34,010 bases of DNA from an uncultured Lachnospiraceae bacterium (lineage in GTDB: Bacteria > Bacillota > Clostridia > Lachnospirales > Lachnospiraceae), in the NCBI GenBank assembly GCA_902781455.1, contig CACZJF010000019.1, forward strand, positions 1-34,010, written 5' to 3'. Under the pieces are notes generated by a model. That model did not search any database, had not been told where the DNA came from, and saw only the letters and a program-made list of their open reading frames with translations. Position 1 is the stretch's first letter. Every line of letters starts with the position of its first letter. A program made the translations under genes and the position numbers. Shown here one piece after another: positions 22,316 through 29,998 of this stretch.

Positions 22316-23560
22316 ATGGCAAAGATCGATATTATCTCAGGTTTTCTCGGAGCAGGCAAAACGACGCTGATCAAGAAGCTGATCAGTGATGTGTTCGCAG
22401 GCCAGAAGGTGGTACTGATTGAAAATGAATTCGGCGAGATCGGCATTGACGGTGGTTTCCTGAAGGAGGCCGGCATCAATATCACCGAGATGAATTCCGG
22501 CTGCATCTGCTGCAGCCTTGTAGGGGATTTTTCTGAGGCTTTGAAGAAGGTTGTCGAAGAGTTTCATCCGGACCACATCATCATCGAGCCGTCGGGTGTG
22601 GGCAAGCTGTCTGACATCCGGAGTGCCATCGAGAACACATCGAAGGATTGCGATCTGGAGATCGGATCGCTGGTCACGGTCGCCGATGTGAAGAAGGCGA
22701 AGATGTATATGAAGAACTTCGGTGAGTTCTATAACAATCAGATAGAGAGTGCCGGGACGATCATTTTATCCAGAACACAGGACGCGTCCAAGGAGAAGAT
22801 CGATGAGGCGATCTCGATGATCCGCGGGAAGAATCCGGATGCGACCATCATCACGACGCCCTGGGATGAGCTGAGCGGAAAGACGATCCACGACGCGATG
22901 GAACAGTCGGTATCGCTGGCTGACCAGCTGCTGGCGGAGATGGCAGAGCACGAACATGAGCATCATCATGATCATGACGAAGATCACGAGCATCATCACG
23001 ATCATGACGAGAACCATGACCACGATCACGAGCATCATCATCACGACCATGACGATGACCATGACCATGATCACGAGCATCATCATCACGATCATGACGA
23101 GGACCATGACCACGATCACGAGCATCATCACGACCATGACGAGGACCACGACCATGATCATGAGCATCATCATCACGACCATGAACAGGAACACCAGCCG
23201 GATGAGAACGGGACGGTGATCTACCATTCTCATGACCACGCGCATCACCACCATCATCATCACGGCGGTCATGACGCGGACGAGGTATTCCAGAGCTGGG
23301 GAGCGGAATCACCGAAGACTTTCACAGATGAAGAGATTACGCGTATCCTGAAAGCCCTTTCCGAATCGACGGAAGACAACTATGGTGTGATTCTCCGCTC
23401 AAAAGGTATGGTACCGCGCGCAGATGGAACCTGGATTCACTTTGACATGGTTCCCGAGGAAACCCAGATCAGAACCGGAGCTGCCGATTATACCGGCCGT
23501 ATCGTGGTCATCGGCGCCGGGCTGAAGGAAGATAAGATCCAGAAGCTGTTCGGGCTTTGA
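22316..23560 (+). CDS. G3E (CobW/COG0523) GTPase with a long His-rich metal-binding repeat
   Basis: The product has 414 residues. Walker A is GFLGAGKT (9-16), the metal motif is CICC (C63, C65, C66), Walker B is IIIEPSG, and a CobW C-terminal domain occupies about 325-414. These GTPases deliver or insert metals such as zinc, cobalt or nickel. Between the domains, residues about 211-319 are half histidine (about 54 His) with Asp and Glu, in 14-15 residue repeats such as EHHHHDHDEDHDHDH, able to hold many metal ions. The start at 22316 has AGAAGG 8 bases upstream and places the G domain at the N-terminus; ATG 22250 and 22292 are less likely. A second G3E gene lies 69 bases downstream. Confidence 0.92.
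   Translation: MAKIDIISGFLGAGKTTLIKKLISDVFAGQKVVLIENEFGEIGIDGGFLKEAGINITEMNSGCICCSLVGDFSEALKKVVEEFHPDHIIIEPSGVGKLSDIRSAIENTSKDCDLEIGSLVTVADVKKAKMYMKNFGEFYNNQIESAGTIILSRTQDASKEKIDEAISMIRGKNPDATIITTPWDELSGKTIHDAMEQSVSLADQLLAEMAEHEHEHHHDHDEDHEHHHDHDENHDHDHEHHHHDHDDDHDHDHEHHHHDHDEDHDHDHEHHHDHDEDHDHDHEHHHHDHEQEHQPDENGTVIYHSHDHAHHHHHHHGGHDADEVFQSWGAESPKTFTDEEITRILKALSESTEDNYGVILRSKGMVPRADGTWIHFDMVPEETQIRTGAADYTGRIVVIGAGLKEDKIQKLFGL
22946..23272 (+). repeat. In-frame degenerate repeat encoding the His/Asp/Glu tract
   Basis: Units of 42-45 bases beginning GAGCATCATCA and ending near GACCATGATCAC recur about five to six times, encoding EHHH(H)DHD(E/D)DHDHDH. The copies differ mostly at synonymous third positions. 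The last part breaks into a poly-His run (HHHHHHH). Confidence 0.88.
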
Positions 23561-23591
23561 TGGAATGCGCGTCAGGCCGTACTGCATCAGA

Positions 23592-23609
23592 TATAAACGT
23601 GCGTTTATA
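23592..23609 (+). promoter_or_regulatory. 18-bp operator-like palindrome before the second G3E gene
   Basis: TATAAACG-TG-CGTTTATA is a perfect 8-2-8 inverted repeat in the 69-base gap between the two G3E genes. Its left arm contains a -10-like TATAAA, with only a weak -35 (GCGTCA at 23569) 17 bases before. No T-tract follows, so it is not a terminator. A metal-sensing repressor such as a Fur/Zur-type protein is a possible ligand. Confidence 0.55.
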
Positions 23610-23629
23610 GATGAGAGGAGAGATGAATT

Positions 23630-24574
23630 ATGTTAGAGGTTCCGGTATACGTGATCACCGGCTTCCTGGAGAGTGGAAAAACTTCTTTTATCCGTGATGT
23701 GCTTCAGAGTCCCGACTTCGCTGATGGAGAGAAGACGCTGGTTCTTCTGTGCGAAGAAGGTGAAGAGGAATACGATGAGCATGAACTGAGCCGGCACAAT
23801 ATCTATCTGGAGCGGATAGAGAAGGAAGAAGACCTTGCCCCTTCCAGCCTCGAGGTCCTTCACAGACGTCATAAGCCAAAACGCGTTTTCGTGGAATTCA
23901 ACGGTACGTGGGATTCCATGAAGTTTACCACCGGACCGATGGCAAAACGCTGGGAACTGGCACAGATCATCACACTGGTGGACGGCTCTACATTTGAAAT
24001 CTATCTGCAGAATATGCGGCAGATGATGAGCAACATCTTTATGGATACGGAGCTCGTGATCTTTAACCGCTGCACGACCCAGATGGATCTGCAGATGTTC
24101 CGAAGGACCGTAAAGGCAGTCAACAATCAGGTGGTGTGCGCGTTTGAGGATGACAAGGGACAGCAGATCGACATCGGAAAAGCACAGCCGCCCTTTGATC
24201 TGAGCGCGGACCCGATTGTGATCCCGGATGAAGAATTCGGACTGTGGTATCTGGATGCCATGGATTCCCGCGAACGGTATGAAGGGAAAAATGTCCGGTT
24301 CAAGGGAAAGGTGATGATTCCGAGAAAGTTCCCGCAGGGCGCGTTTATCCCGGGACGCAACGCGATGACATGCTGCGTCAACGATATCCGGTTCATCGGG
24401 TTTGTCTGCCATTCCAAATATACCGACCGTCTTACGCAGAAACAGTGGCTGGAGGTTACCGCCCAGGTACGCTATGAATTTGTTCCTGAGTACAATGGGG
24501 AAGGTCCGGTCCTGTATGCGAGGCATCTGAAGAGTACAGAGCCGCCCGCGGAGGACGTTGTCTTATTTAACTGA
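23630..24574 (+). CDS. G3E-type GTPase fused to a YcgQ/TIGR03943-like C-terminal domain
   Basis: The product has 314 residues. Walker A is GFLESGKT (11-18) in a CobW-like N-terminal domain, with a Walker B-like VFVEFNG and an FNRCT segment in the position of the GTPase NKxD. The CxCC metal motif is missing; the corresponding stretch is acidic (LCEEGEEEYDEHEL). From about residue 215 the sequence (YEGKNVRFKGKV, then AMTCCVNDIRFIGFVC and WLEVTAQV) resembles the C-terminal OB-like region of YcgQ/TIGR03943 proteins, which pair with a permease. This assignment rests on pattern memory. It follows the His-rich G3E gene and probably shares its metal role. Confidence 0.75.
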   Translation: MLEVPVYVITGFLESGKTSFIRDVLQSPDFADGEKTLVLLCEEGEEEYDEHELSRHNIYLERIEKEEDLAPSSLEVLHRRHKPKRVFVEFNGTWDSMKFTTGPMAKRWELAQIITLVDGSTFEIYLQNMRQMMSNIFMDTELVIFNRCTTQMDLQMFRRTVKAVNNQVVCAFEDDKGQQIDIGKAQPPFDLSADPIVIPDEEFGLWYLDAMDSRERYEGKNVRFKGKVMIPRKFPQGAFIPGRNAMTCCVNDIRFIGFVCHSKYTDRLTQKQWLEVTAQVRYEFVPEYNGEGPVLYARHLKSTEPPAEDVVLFN

Positions 24575-24586
24575 CTGAACATCGCT

Positions 24587-24605
24587 GGAGCATTGCGCAT
24601 GCTCC
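24587..24605 (+). other. Small hairpin before the terminator
   Basis: GGAGCAT-TGCGC-ATGCTCC is a 7-bp stem just after the G3E stop, followed by the near-perfect palindrome GGAAGATGATCTTCC (24612-24626) and then the terminator. The run of three hairpins may protect the mRNA 3' end. Confidence 0.4.
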
Positions 24606-24627
24606 GCGGCGGGAAGATGATCTTCCG

Positions 24628-24669
24628 CAGCCCTGGTATTTTCCAAGCCGGGGCTGTTTCTGTTTATTT
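24628..24669 (+). terminator. Intrinsic terminator of the G3E gene pair
   Basis: CAGCCCTGG (24628-24636) and CCGGGGCTG (24648-24656) form a 9-pair stem with one G-U and an 11-base loop, followed by a T-rich tail (TTTCTGTTTATTT). Confidence 0.8.
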
Positions 24670-24703
24670 ATGGATAAATACGCAATACTTGTTTAAATGA
24701 CAC

Positions 24704-24732
24704 TTGCCTGCAGTGCGAAATCGGAATATACT
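24704..24732 (+). promoter_or_regulatory. Promoter of the phosphofructokinase gene
   Basis: TTGCCT (24704-24709), a 17-base spacer and TATACT (24727-24732) match the vegetative consensus at 4/6 and 5/6. The leader is about 67 bases. Confidence 0.65.
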
Positions 24733-24806
24733 GAAGATGTATCGGGACGCTTCTAAGAGTATCGAGGGAGAAGCAGTGAATATCGCACGAAAGGCAGGGT
24801 GAATGC

Positions 24807-25880
24807 ATGAAAAGAGTCGGACTGCTCACAAGCGGAGGCGATTGCCAGGCGCTGAACGCAACAATGAGAGGTATTGTCAAGGCACTGGGCCATAATATCC
24901 AGGATCTGGAAGTATATGGTTTCATCAATGGTTATCATGGCATGATCTACGGAGACTACCGTCTTCTGACCGGGAAAGATTTCTCAGGAATCCTTACCAA
25001 AGGCGGAACGATGCTGGGTTCTTCCAGAACGCCGTTCAAGGATATCCGCAAGCCGGACGCGAATGGCGTGGACAAGGTTGAGGCGATGATGCAGAATTAT
25101 TATAAGCTTCGTCTGGACTGCCTGTTTGTTCTCGGCGGAAACGGCAGCCAGAAGACAGCGCATCTGCTCAGTGAAGAAGGCTTGAATGTCATTCATCTTC
25201 CCAAGACGATTGACAATGATATCTGGGGAACAGATATGACATTCGGATTCTACAGCGCGGTCAATATCGCGACGGATGCCATCGACTGTATCCATACGAC
25301 GGCTGCATCGCACAACCGTGTTTTCATCGTTGAAATCATGGGACACAAGGTTGGCTGGCTGACCCTGTACGCCGGAATTGCCGGCGGCGCGGATGTCATT
25401 CTGCTTCCGGAGATTCCGTATCATATTGATAAGGTCATAGAGGCAATTGATGCCAGAACCAGGAGCGGCAAGGGCTTTACGGTGATTGCAGTCGCGGAAG
25501 GCGCGGTATGCGCGGAAGATCTGAAGCTCTCCAAGAAGGAATACAAGAAGAAGATGGAGAAGAACAACTATCCGTCCGTCGCGTATGAGCTCGCAGACCA
25601 GATTCTGAAGAAGAGCGGAAACGAAGTCCGTATCACGGTTCCCGGACATACGCAGAGGGGCGGCGCGCCGTGTCCGTATGACAGAGCGCTTTCCACCAGA
25701 CTTGGAGCAGCTGCGGCGCAGGCGTTCATGGACGGAGATTTCGGCAAGATGATCGGCATCAAGAACAACAAGACCGTCCGCGTCAAGCTGAAAGATACCG
25801 CCGGCAAGCTGAAGGTTGTGGAGAAGGACGACCAGTTTATTCAGGAAGCGAAGATGCTCGGCATCAGCTTCGGAGACTGA
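24807..25880 (+). CDS. pfkA: 6-phosphofructokinase (variant active site)
   Basis: The product has 357 residues. It phosphorylates fructose 6-phosphate in glycolysis. The family motifs are GGDCQALN (10-17, where most have GGDAPGMN or GGDCPGLN), GGNGS (110-114), PKTIDND (132-138) and VEIMGHKVGWL. In the usual numbering Gly at 104 (here G113) favours ATP, while Lys at 124 (here K133) is typical of PPi-type or clade X enzymes. The phosphate donor is thus probably ATP but is not certain. It has its own promoter and no partner genes. Confidence 0.9.
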   Translation: MKRVGLLTSGGDCQALNATMRGIVKALGHNIQDLEVYGFINGYHGMIYGDYRLLTGKDFSGILTKGGTMLGSSRTPFKDIRKPDANGVDKVEAMMQNYYKLRLDCLFVLGGNGSQKTAHLLSEEGLNVIHLPKTIDNDIWGTDMTFGFYSAVNIATDAIDCIHTTAASHNRVFIVEIMGHKVGWLTLYAGIAGGADVILLPEIPYHIDKVIEAIDARTRSGKGFTVIAVAEGAVCAEDLKLSKKEYKKKMEKNNYPSVAYELADQILKKSGNEVRITVPGHTQRGGAPCPYDRALSTRLGAAAAQAFMDGDFGKMIGIKNNKTVRVKLKDTAGKLKVVEKDDQFIQEAKMLGISFGD

Positions 25881-25908
25881 GGGAGACTGAGCTGACAGCC
25901 GCTCAGCG

Positions 25909-25937
25909 TTGAAACTTTTCCCCTGATGGGGTATGAT
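25909..25937 (+). promoter_or_regulatory. Promoter of the dnaX operon
   Basis: TTGAAA (25909-25914), a 17-base spacer and TATGAT (25932-25937) fit a vegetative promoter at 4/6 and 5/6. Transcription should begin near 25944. Confidence 0.65.
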
Positions 25938-25956
25938 AAGTGAACAGGTAACGTCA

Positions 25957-25988
25957 GATGCTGCACCGGCTCTTACCGGGGCAGCATC
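25957..25988 (+). promoter_or_regulatory. Two-tier hairpin in the dnaX leader
   Basis: GATGCTGC (25957-25964) pairs with GCAGCATC (25981-25988), enclosing an inner CCGG/CCGG stem (25966-25969 with 25976-25979) and a 6-base loop. No T-tract follows. It ends about 30 bases before the GTG start of dnaX and may regulate it; the signal recognition particle RNA often found here in Firmicutes is not recognisable. Confidence 0.5.
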
Positions 25989-26018
25989 GTTTATGAATGA
26001 ATTGACCGGGGGAGATAC

Positions 26019-27704
26019 GTGAAGTATCAGGCATTATACAGAACCTACCGCCCAAGGACCTTTGACGATGTCAAGGGACAGGACGTGATTGTCCGCACAC
26101 TCCGGAATCAGGTAAAGACCGGGAGGATCGCGCACGCGTACCTGTTCTGCGGAAGCCGCGGAACGGGCAAGACGACCTGCGCCAAAATTCTGGCCGAGGC
26201 GGTCAATTGTCTGCATCCGGTGGATGGGAATCCATGCGGGGAATGTGAATCCTGCCGCGCGATCAGAGAAGGCAGCAGCCTGAATGTGATCGAGATGGAC
26301 GCGGCGTCCAGAAACGGAGTCGAAGATTTCCGCAGGATCATTGAAGAGATTGCATATCCCCCCGGAGAAGGCAGGAAGAAGGTCTATATCATCGACGAGG
26401 TTCACATGCTTTCCTCCGCCGCCTTTAACGCATTTCTGAAAACGCTGGAGGAACCGCCGGATTACGCGGTATTTATTCTGGCGACGACGGATCCGCAGAA
26501 GCTCCTGCCGACAGTGTTGTCCAGGTGCCAGAGGTATGATTTCAGGAGAATTCCTGCCGGTGTGATCGTGGACCGGCTGAAAGAGGTTTTTGCCGCGGAG
26601 GATGTCCAGGCGGACGAAGAAGCGGTCCGTTCCATTGCCAGGCGTGCAGAGGGCGGACTTCGGGACGCACTGAGCATTGCAGACCGATGCGTTTCCTTTT
26701 TCCCGGGAGAGAAGCTGACAGGCGCACATGTCCTGGAAGTACTGGGCACTTCGGATACAAGTGTATGGAGAAGCATGCTGCAGCACACGCTGGACGGGGA
26801 CGCTGCAGCTTTGATCAGACAGTTCGACGATCTGCTGATGGACGGCAAGGACGTCAGGCAGGTGATCTCGGATTATACGTGGTATCTGAGAGACCTGCTG
26901 ATCTTCAAGGCATCAGGCGGTTCTGACGAGACAGACAGCCTTCTTGAGGAAGACCGCCAGACACTGCTGCAGGATGCGGCGAAGCTTGACGAACGGCAGA
27001 TCATGTATGAGATTGAAGTGCTGTCGGAACTTTCCTGGTCCCTGCACAGCTCATCGAATACCAGGGTACTGGCGGAGATTGGATTGATCAATCTGTGCAG
27101 GCCTGAGACAAAAAAGGAACTAACGGGTGCGCTGGAAGCCAGACTGTCGAGAATCGAGGCTCAGCTGGAACATGGCGTTGTGACAGTGCAGGGTCTGGTG
27201 CCCGGCGGCAGTATGTCAGTTCCTGCTGAAGTGGCAGGGTCCGGCAGGACTGCATCTGAGACAGAGCCGGATTCTCCCGGCGGAAGGACTGCGTCCGTGA
27301 CCGGAGCAGATGGCCCGGTGTCCGGCCGGGGTGGTCAGGAATTATCGCAGGTGGTCGTTCCGGAACTGTTTTCCCGGATCGCCTCACAGTGGAAGCAGAC
27401 CATGAGTGCACTTCCGAACAGGGGAAGAGGAGAAGTGCTTGCCAACTGCAGCACGATCTCATTTTCCAAAGAAGAGCCGGATACATTGTTCATCACGCTG
27501 GACGACAACTGGTACCGGTCGCTCTCAGGAGATAAGAAACTGATGGAAAGCGTTTCAGACGCGATTGCCGCCAAATATGGCGTTTGCCCGAAGATCCGGT
27601 TTATCAATGCCTCCCAGGGCGGTCAGGGCTCTATGACACAGATCGGATCCAAGGTACAGGCTCTGCAGAAGGAAGGAATCATGTTTCCCATCGATGTGGA
27701 GTAA
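26019..27704 (+). CDS. dnaX: DNA polymerase III subunits gamma/tau
   Basis: The product has 561 residues. It is the clamp-loader ATPase of the replisome. The start is YRTYRPRTFDDVKGQ, Walker A is GSRGTGKTT, the zinc module includes CGECESC, Walker B is VYIIDEVHML, and the SRC motif is LSRCQRYDF. Domain III follows, then a Gly/Ser/Thr-rich linker (about 390-445) and a C-terminal tau-like domain. Translation begins at GTG 26019 with GGGGGAGA upstream. ybaB and recR follow in the conserved dnaX-ybaB-recR order. Confidence 0.96.
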   Translation: MKYQALYRTYRPRTFDDVKGQDVIVRTLRNQVKTGRIAHAYLFCGSRGTGKTTCAKILAEAVNCLHPVDGNPCGECESCRAIREGSSLNVIEMDAASRNGVEDFRRIIEEIAYPPGEGRKKVYIIDEVHMLSSAAFNAFLKTLEEPPDYAVFILATTDPQKLLPTVLSRCQRYDFRRIPAGVIVDRLKEVFAAEDVQADEEAVRSIARRAEGGLRDALSIADRCVSFFPGEKLTGAHVLEVLGTSDTSVWRSMLQHTLDGDAAALIRQFDDLLMDGKDVRQVISDYTWYLRDLLIFKASGGSDETDSLLEEDRQTLLQDAAKLDERQIMYEIEVLSELSWSLHSSSNTRVLAEIGLINLCRPETKKELTGALEARLSRIEAQLEHGVVTVQGLVPGGSMSVPAEVAGSGRTASETEPDSPGGRTASVTGADGPVSGRGGQELSQVVVPELFSRIASQWKQTMSALPNRGRGEVLANCSTISFSKEEPDTLFITLDDNWYRSLSGDKKLMESVSDAIAAKYGVCPKIRFINASQGGQGSMTQIGSKVQALQKEGIMFPIDVE

Positions 27705-27748
27705 AGACAGTTTTTCAGATAAAACGGAGATCAGACAGGAGGACAGAT

Positions 27749-28102
27749 ATGGCAAAGAGAGGCGGATTCCCGGGCGGTATGATGCCGGGCAATATGAACA
27801 ACCTGATGAAGCAGGCGCAGAAGATGCAGCAGAAGATGGCTGAGCAGCAGGAAGCGCTGGAGCAGAAGGAGTATTCCGCGAAAGCCGGCGGCGGAGCGGT
27901 CGAAGTGACTGTGAGCGGAAAGAAGGAACTGACGAAGGTGACAATTGATCCGGACGCGGTTGATCCGGACGATGTGGAGATGCTGCAGGATATGATTATC
28001 GCCGCGGCGAACGAGGCACTCCGCGCAGCCGAAGAGGATGCCCGCAGCGCGATGGGCGGCCTGGCCGGCGGACTTGGCGGTCTCGGCGGCCTGGGATTCT
28101 GA
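27749..28102 (+). CDS. ybaB: YbaB/EbfC nucleoid-associated protein
   Basis: The product has 117 residues and forms a small dimeric DNA-binding protein with a tweezer-like fold. The start at 27749 has AGGAGG 6 bases upstream and gives the family length. The N-terminus MAKRGGFPGGMMPGNMNNLMKQ, a Gln/Met-rich helix, the central VEVTVSGKKELTKVTIDP beta region and a Gly-rich tail (GGLAGGLGGLGGLG) are typical. It lies between dnaX and recR, its usual place, and recR starts 4 bases after its stop. A role in recombination or nucleoid structure is known for the family. Confidence 0.95.
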   Translation: MAKRGGFPGGMMPGNMNNLMKQAQKMQQKMAEQQEALEQKEYSAKAGGGAVEVTVSGKKELTKVTIDPDAVDPDDVEMLQDMIIAAANEALRAAEEDARSAMGGLAGGLGGLGGLGF

Positions 28103-28106
28103 TATT

Positions 28107-28703
28107 ATGGAATACTATGGCAGCCAGATCAGCAACCTGATCGAACAGCTGGGCAGTCTTCCCGGAATCGGCCACAAGACCGCGCTCAGACTTGCATTTC
28201 ATATTATCAGCCTGCCGCAGGAGAAGGTGGAAGCGCTGGCTTCTGCTCTGACGCAGGCCAGGACGCATGTGCGCTATTGCGCGGAATGCGGTACGCTGAC
28301 GGATCAGGACCGCTGTCCGATCTGCCGGGATCCGAAGCGGGATCACCGTACGGTTATGGTTGTAGAGAACAGCAGGGACCTTGCAGCGTATGAGAAGACA
28401 GGGCATTACCATGGTGTTTACCATGTGCTGCAGGGAGTGATTTCTCCCCAGCTTGGCATCGGCCCGTCAGATATACGGCTGAAGGAACTGATGCAGCGGC
28501 TTCAGGGAGACGTAGACGAAGTGATCATCGCTACAGGCTCCAGCCTGGAAGGCGAGACCACAGCCATGTATATCAGCAGGCTTGTGAAACCGACCGGTAT
28601 CAAGGTGACACGGATCGCAAGCGGTGTTCCGGTCGGAGGAGATCTGGAATACATAGACGAGGTGACGCTGCTGCGCGCGCTTGACGGAAGAGTGGAGCTG
28701 TAA
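28107..28703 (+). CDS. recR: Recombination mediator RecR
   Basis: The product has 198 residues, the full family length. A helix-hairpin-helix (LPGIGHKTALRLAFH, about 18-32), a four-cysteine zinc finger (CAECGTLTDQDRCPIC) and a TOPRIM domain (VMVVEN through LEGETTAMYI) are in the normal order. The C-terminal Walker B-like GVPVGGDLEYIDEVTL is present. RecR works with RecO and RecF to load RecA on gapped DNA. The start at 28107 is 4 bases after ybaB; an upstream ATG at 28038 lies inside ybaB and adds no family sequence. Confidence 0.96.
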   Translation: MEYYGSQISNLIEQLGSLPGIGHKTALRLAFHIISLPQEKVEALASALTQARTHVRYCAECGTLTDQDRCPICRDPKRDHRTVMVVENSRDLAAYEKTGHYHGVYHVLQGVISPQLGIGPSDIRLKELMQRLQGDVDEVIIATGSSLEGETTAMYISRLVKPTGIKVTRIASGVPVGGDLEYIDEVTLLRALDGRVEL

Positions 28704-28705
28704 GA

Positions 28706-29965
28706 ATGAAGGAACGGCTTAAGTATCTGTGGGACATGCTGTCCTTTCGCACGATGTGGGAAGACCAGGAGGAAGAAGACTGGGAGGACTACGATCAGAA
28801 GGACAATTATGTTTCCGGAGAGGTATATGCGGACGATACAAAGAAACTTGCCGGACTCGGTTCGGGCATTGTTTACCTTGCGATTATAGCGCTTGTTGTA
28901 ATCGCCGTTGCGGCATATCTGATCATGAGCCGTTTTCATCTTTATACAGGGTATTCTGTTACCGCGTTCTATCCGGCAGAAGACATTGCCGGCACGCGTT
29001 ATGAGAAGCTGGGAAACGGCTTTATCAAGTACGGTTCGGATGGCGTTTCATTTGTCAATGGAAAGAATGAGACCCAGTGGAGTGCTGCTTACACGATAGA
29101 AACACCGAAGACGGATATCTGCCAGGAAGCCATGCTGATCTATGAGCAGCAGGGGTATCTTGTTGAGATTGTCGATACCGAAGGGGTGATTGGCTCCTAC
29201 CAGACAGACTTCCCCATCCTGAAGGGAAAGGTTGCGAAAAACGGCGTTGCCGCCCTGATGCTGAAAGACGACAGAGATGTGAGAATCCGTCTGGTGAGTA
29301 CTGACGGCACTGCGCTGGCTGAGGTCAGGACAACGCTGGAGGACCAGGGACAGCCGACCGACATCGCGCTATCGTCCAATGCCCAGAAGCTGATCGCGTC
29401 ATGTGTGAAGATTGGCTCCGGCACGGTTGACAGTGTGATTGCGTTCTATGATTTTTCTTCTGCCGTGAATTCGGACGAAACGCATCTTGTGGGATCAATC
29501 GAATACACGGACGAAGTATTTCCTTCTGTCTGCTTCCTGTCGGACAGTACTGCAGCAGCCATCGGAGATTCCGGCTTTATTGTTTTCAGTACGGGAAAGG
29601 ATCCCAGAGAGAAGGCGTCTGTCTCATTTGGCTCTGAGATCCTGAGCGCGTTCCATGACAGCAGCAACATCGGGTTCGTAATGTCGAGCGATTCTCCGAC
29701 ACAGCGATATCGGATGCAGGTGTACGGCGTGAATGGGAAGAAGAAGTCTGACATGACCTTTTCCCACGGTTATTCCGGGATCCGGATGGATTCCGGAGAG
29801 ATTCTGGCAAATGACTCCGGGCACATGATGGTCTTTACGCCCGGCGGAGTCAGACGTCTGGATACGGACTATGAGAAGCAGATTGGCTCGTTTGTAAAGA
29901 TTCCCGGATTTCGGAGATACGCGGTTCTGACGAACAGCGGCATGGAGCGGATCCGGATTGAGTAG
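28706..29965 (+). CDS. DUF5711 family membrane-anchored protein of unknown function
   Basis: The product has 419 residues. An acidic cytoplasmic N-terminus (WEDQEEEDWEDYD) is followed by one membrane helix (about residues 50-74) and a long extracellular region of short beta-strand repeats, probably a WD40-like propeller. Blades seem to begin with patterns such as GNGFIKYGSDGVSFVNGK and GDSGFIVFSTGK. This matches DUF5711 proteins often found beside recR and CvpA in Lachnospiraceae. The function is unknown. It begins 2 bases after recR and is cotranscribed. One anchoring helix and an outside domain suggest a cell-surface role. Confidence 0.72.
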   Translation: MKERLKYLWDMLSFRTMWEDQEEEDWEDYDQKDNYVSGEVYADDTKKLAGLGSGIVYLAIIALVVIAVAAYLIMSRFHLYTGYSVTAFYPAEDIAGTRYEKLGNGFIKYGSDGVSFVNGKNETQWSAAYTIETPKTDICQEAMLIYEQQGYLVEIVDTEGVIGSYQTDFPILKGKVAKNGVAALMLKDDRDVRIRLVSTDGTALAEVRTTLEDQGQPTDIALSSNAQKLIASCVKIGSGTVDSVIAFYDFSSAVNSDETHLVGSIEYTDEVFPSVCFLSDSTAAAIGDSGFIVFSTGKDPREKASVSFGSEILSAFHDSSNIGFVMSSDSPTQRYRMQVYGVNGKKKSDMTFSHGYSGIRMDSGEILANDSGHMMVFTPGGVRRLDTDYEKQIGSFVKIPGFRRYAVLTNSGMERIRIE

Positions 29966-29998
29966 CAGACAGTTCCCAGGTAGGAGAAGGAGACCGGC

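Noticed and set aside
22766-23312. Open frames on both strands over the His-rich tract, rich in Met/Val, Arg/Asp/His or Ile/Thr
   Set aside because: They are out-of-frame readings of the CAT/CAC/GAC/GAG repeat of the G3E gene, with no ribosome binding site.
25944-26018. Small signal recognition particle RNA before dnaX
   Set aside because: The conserved loop and asymmetric bulge sequences are absent and the hairpin is too short.
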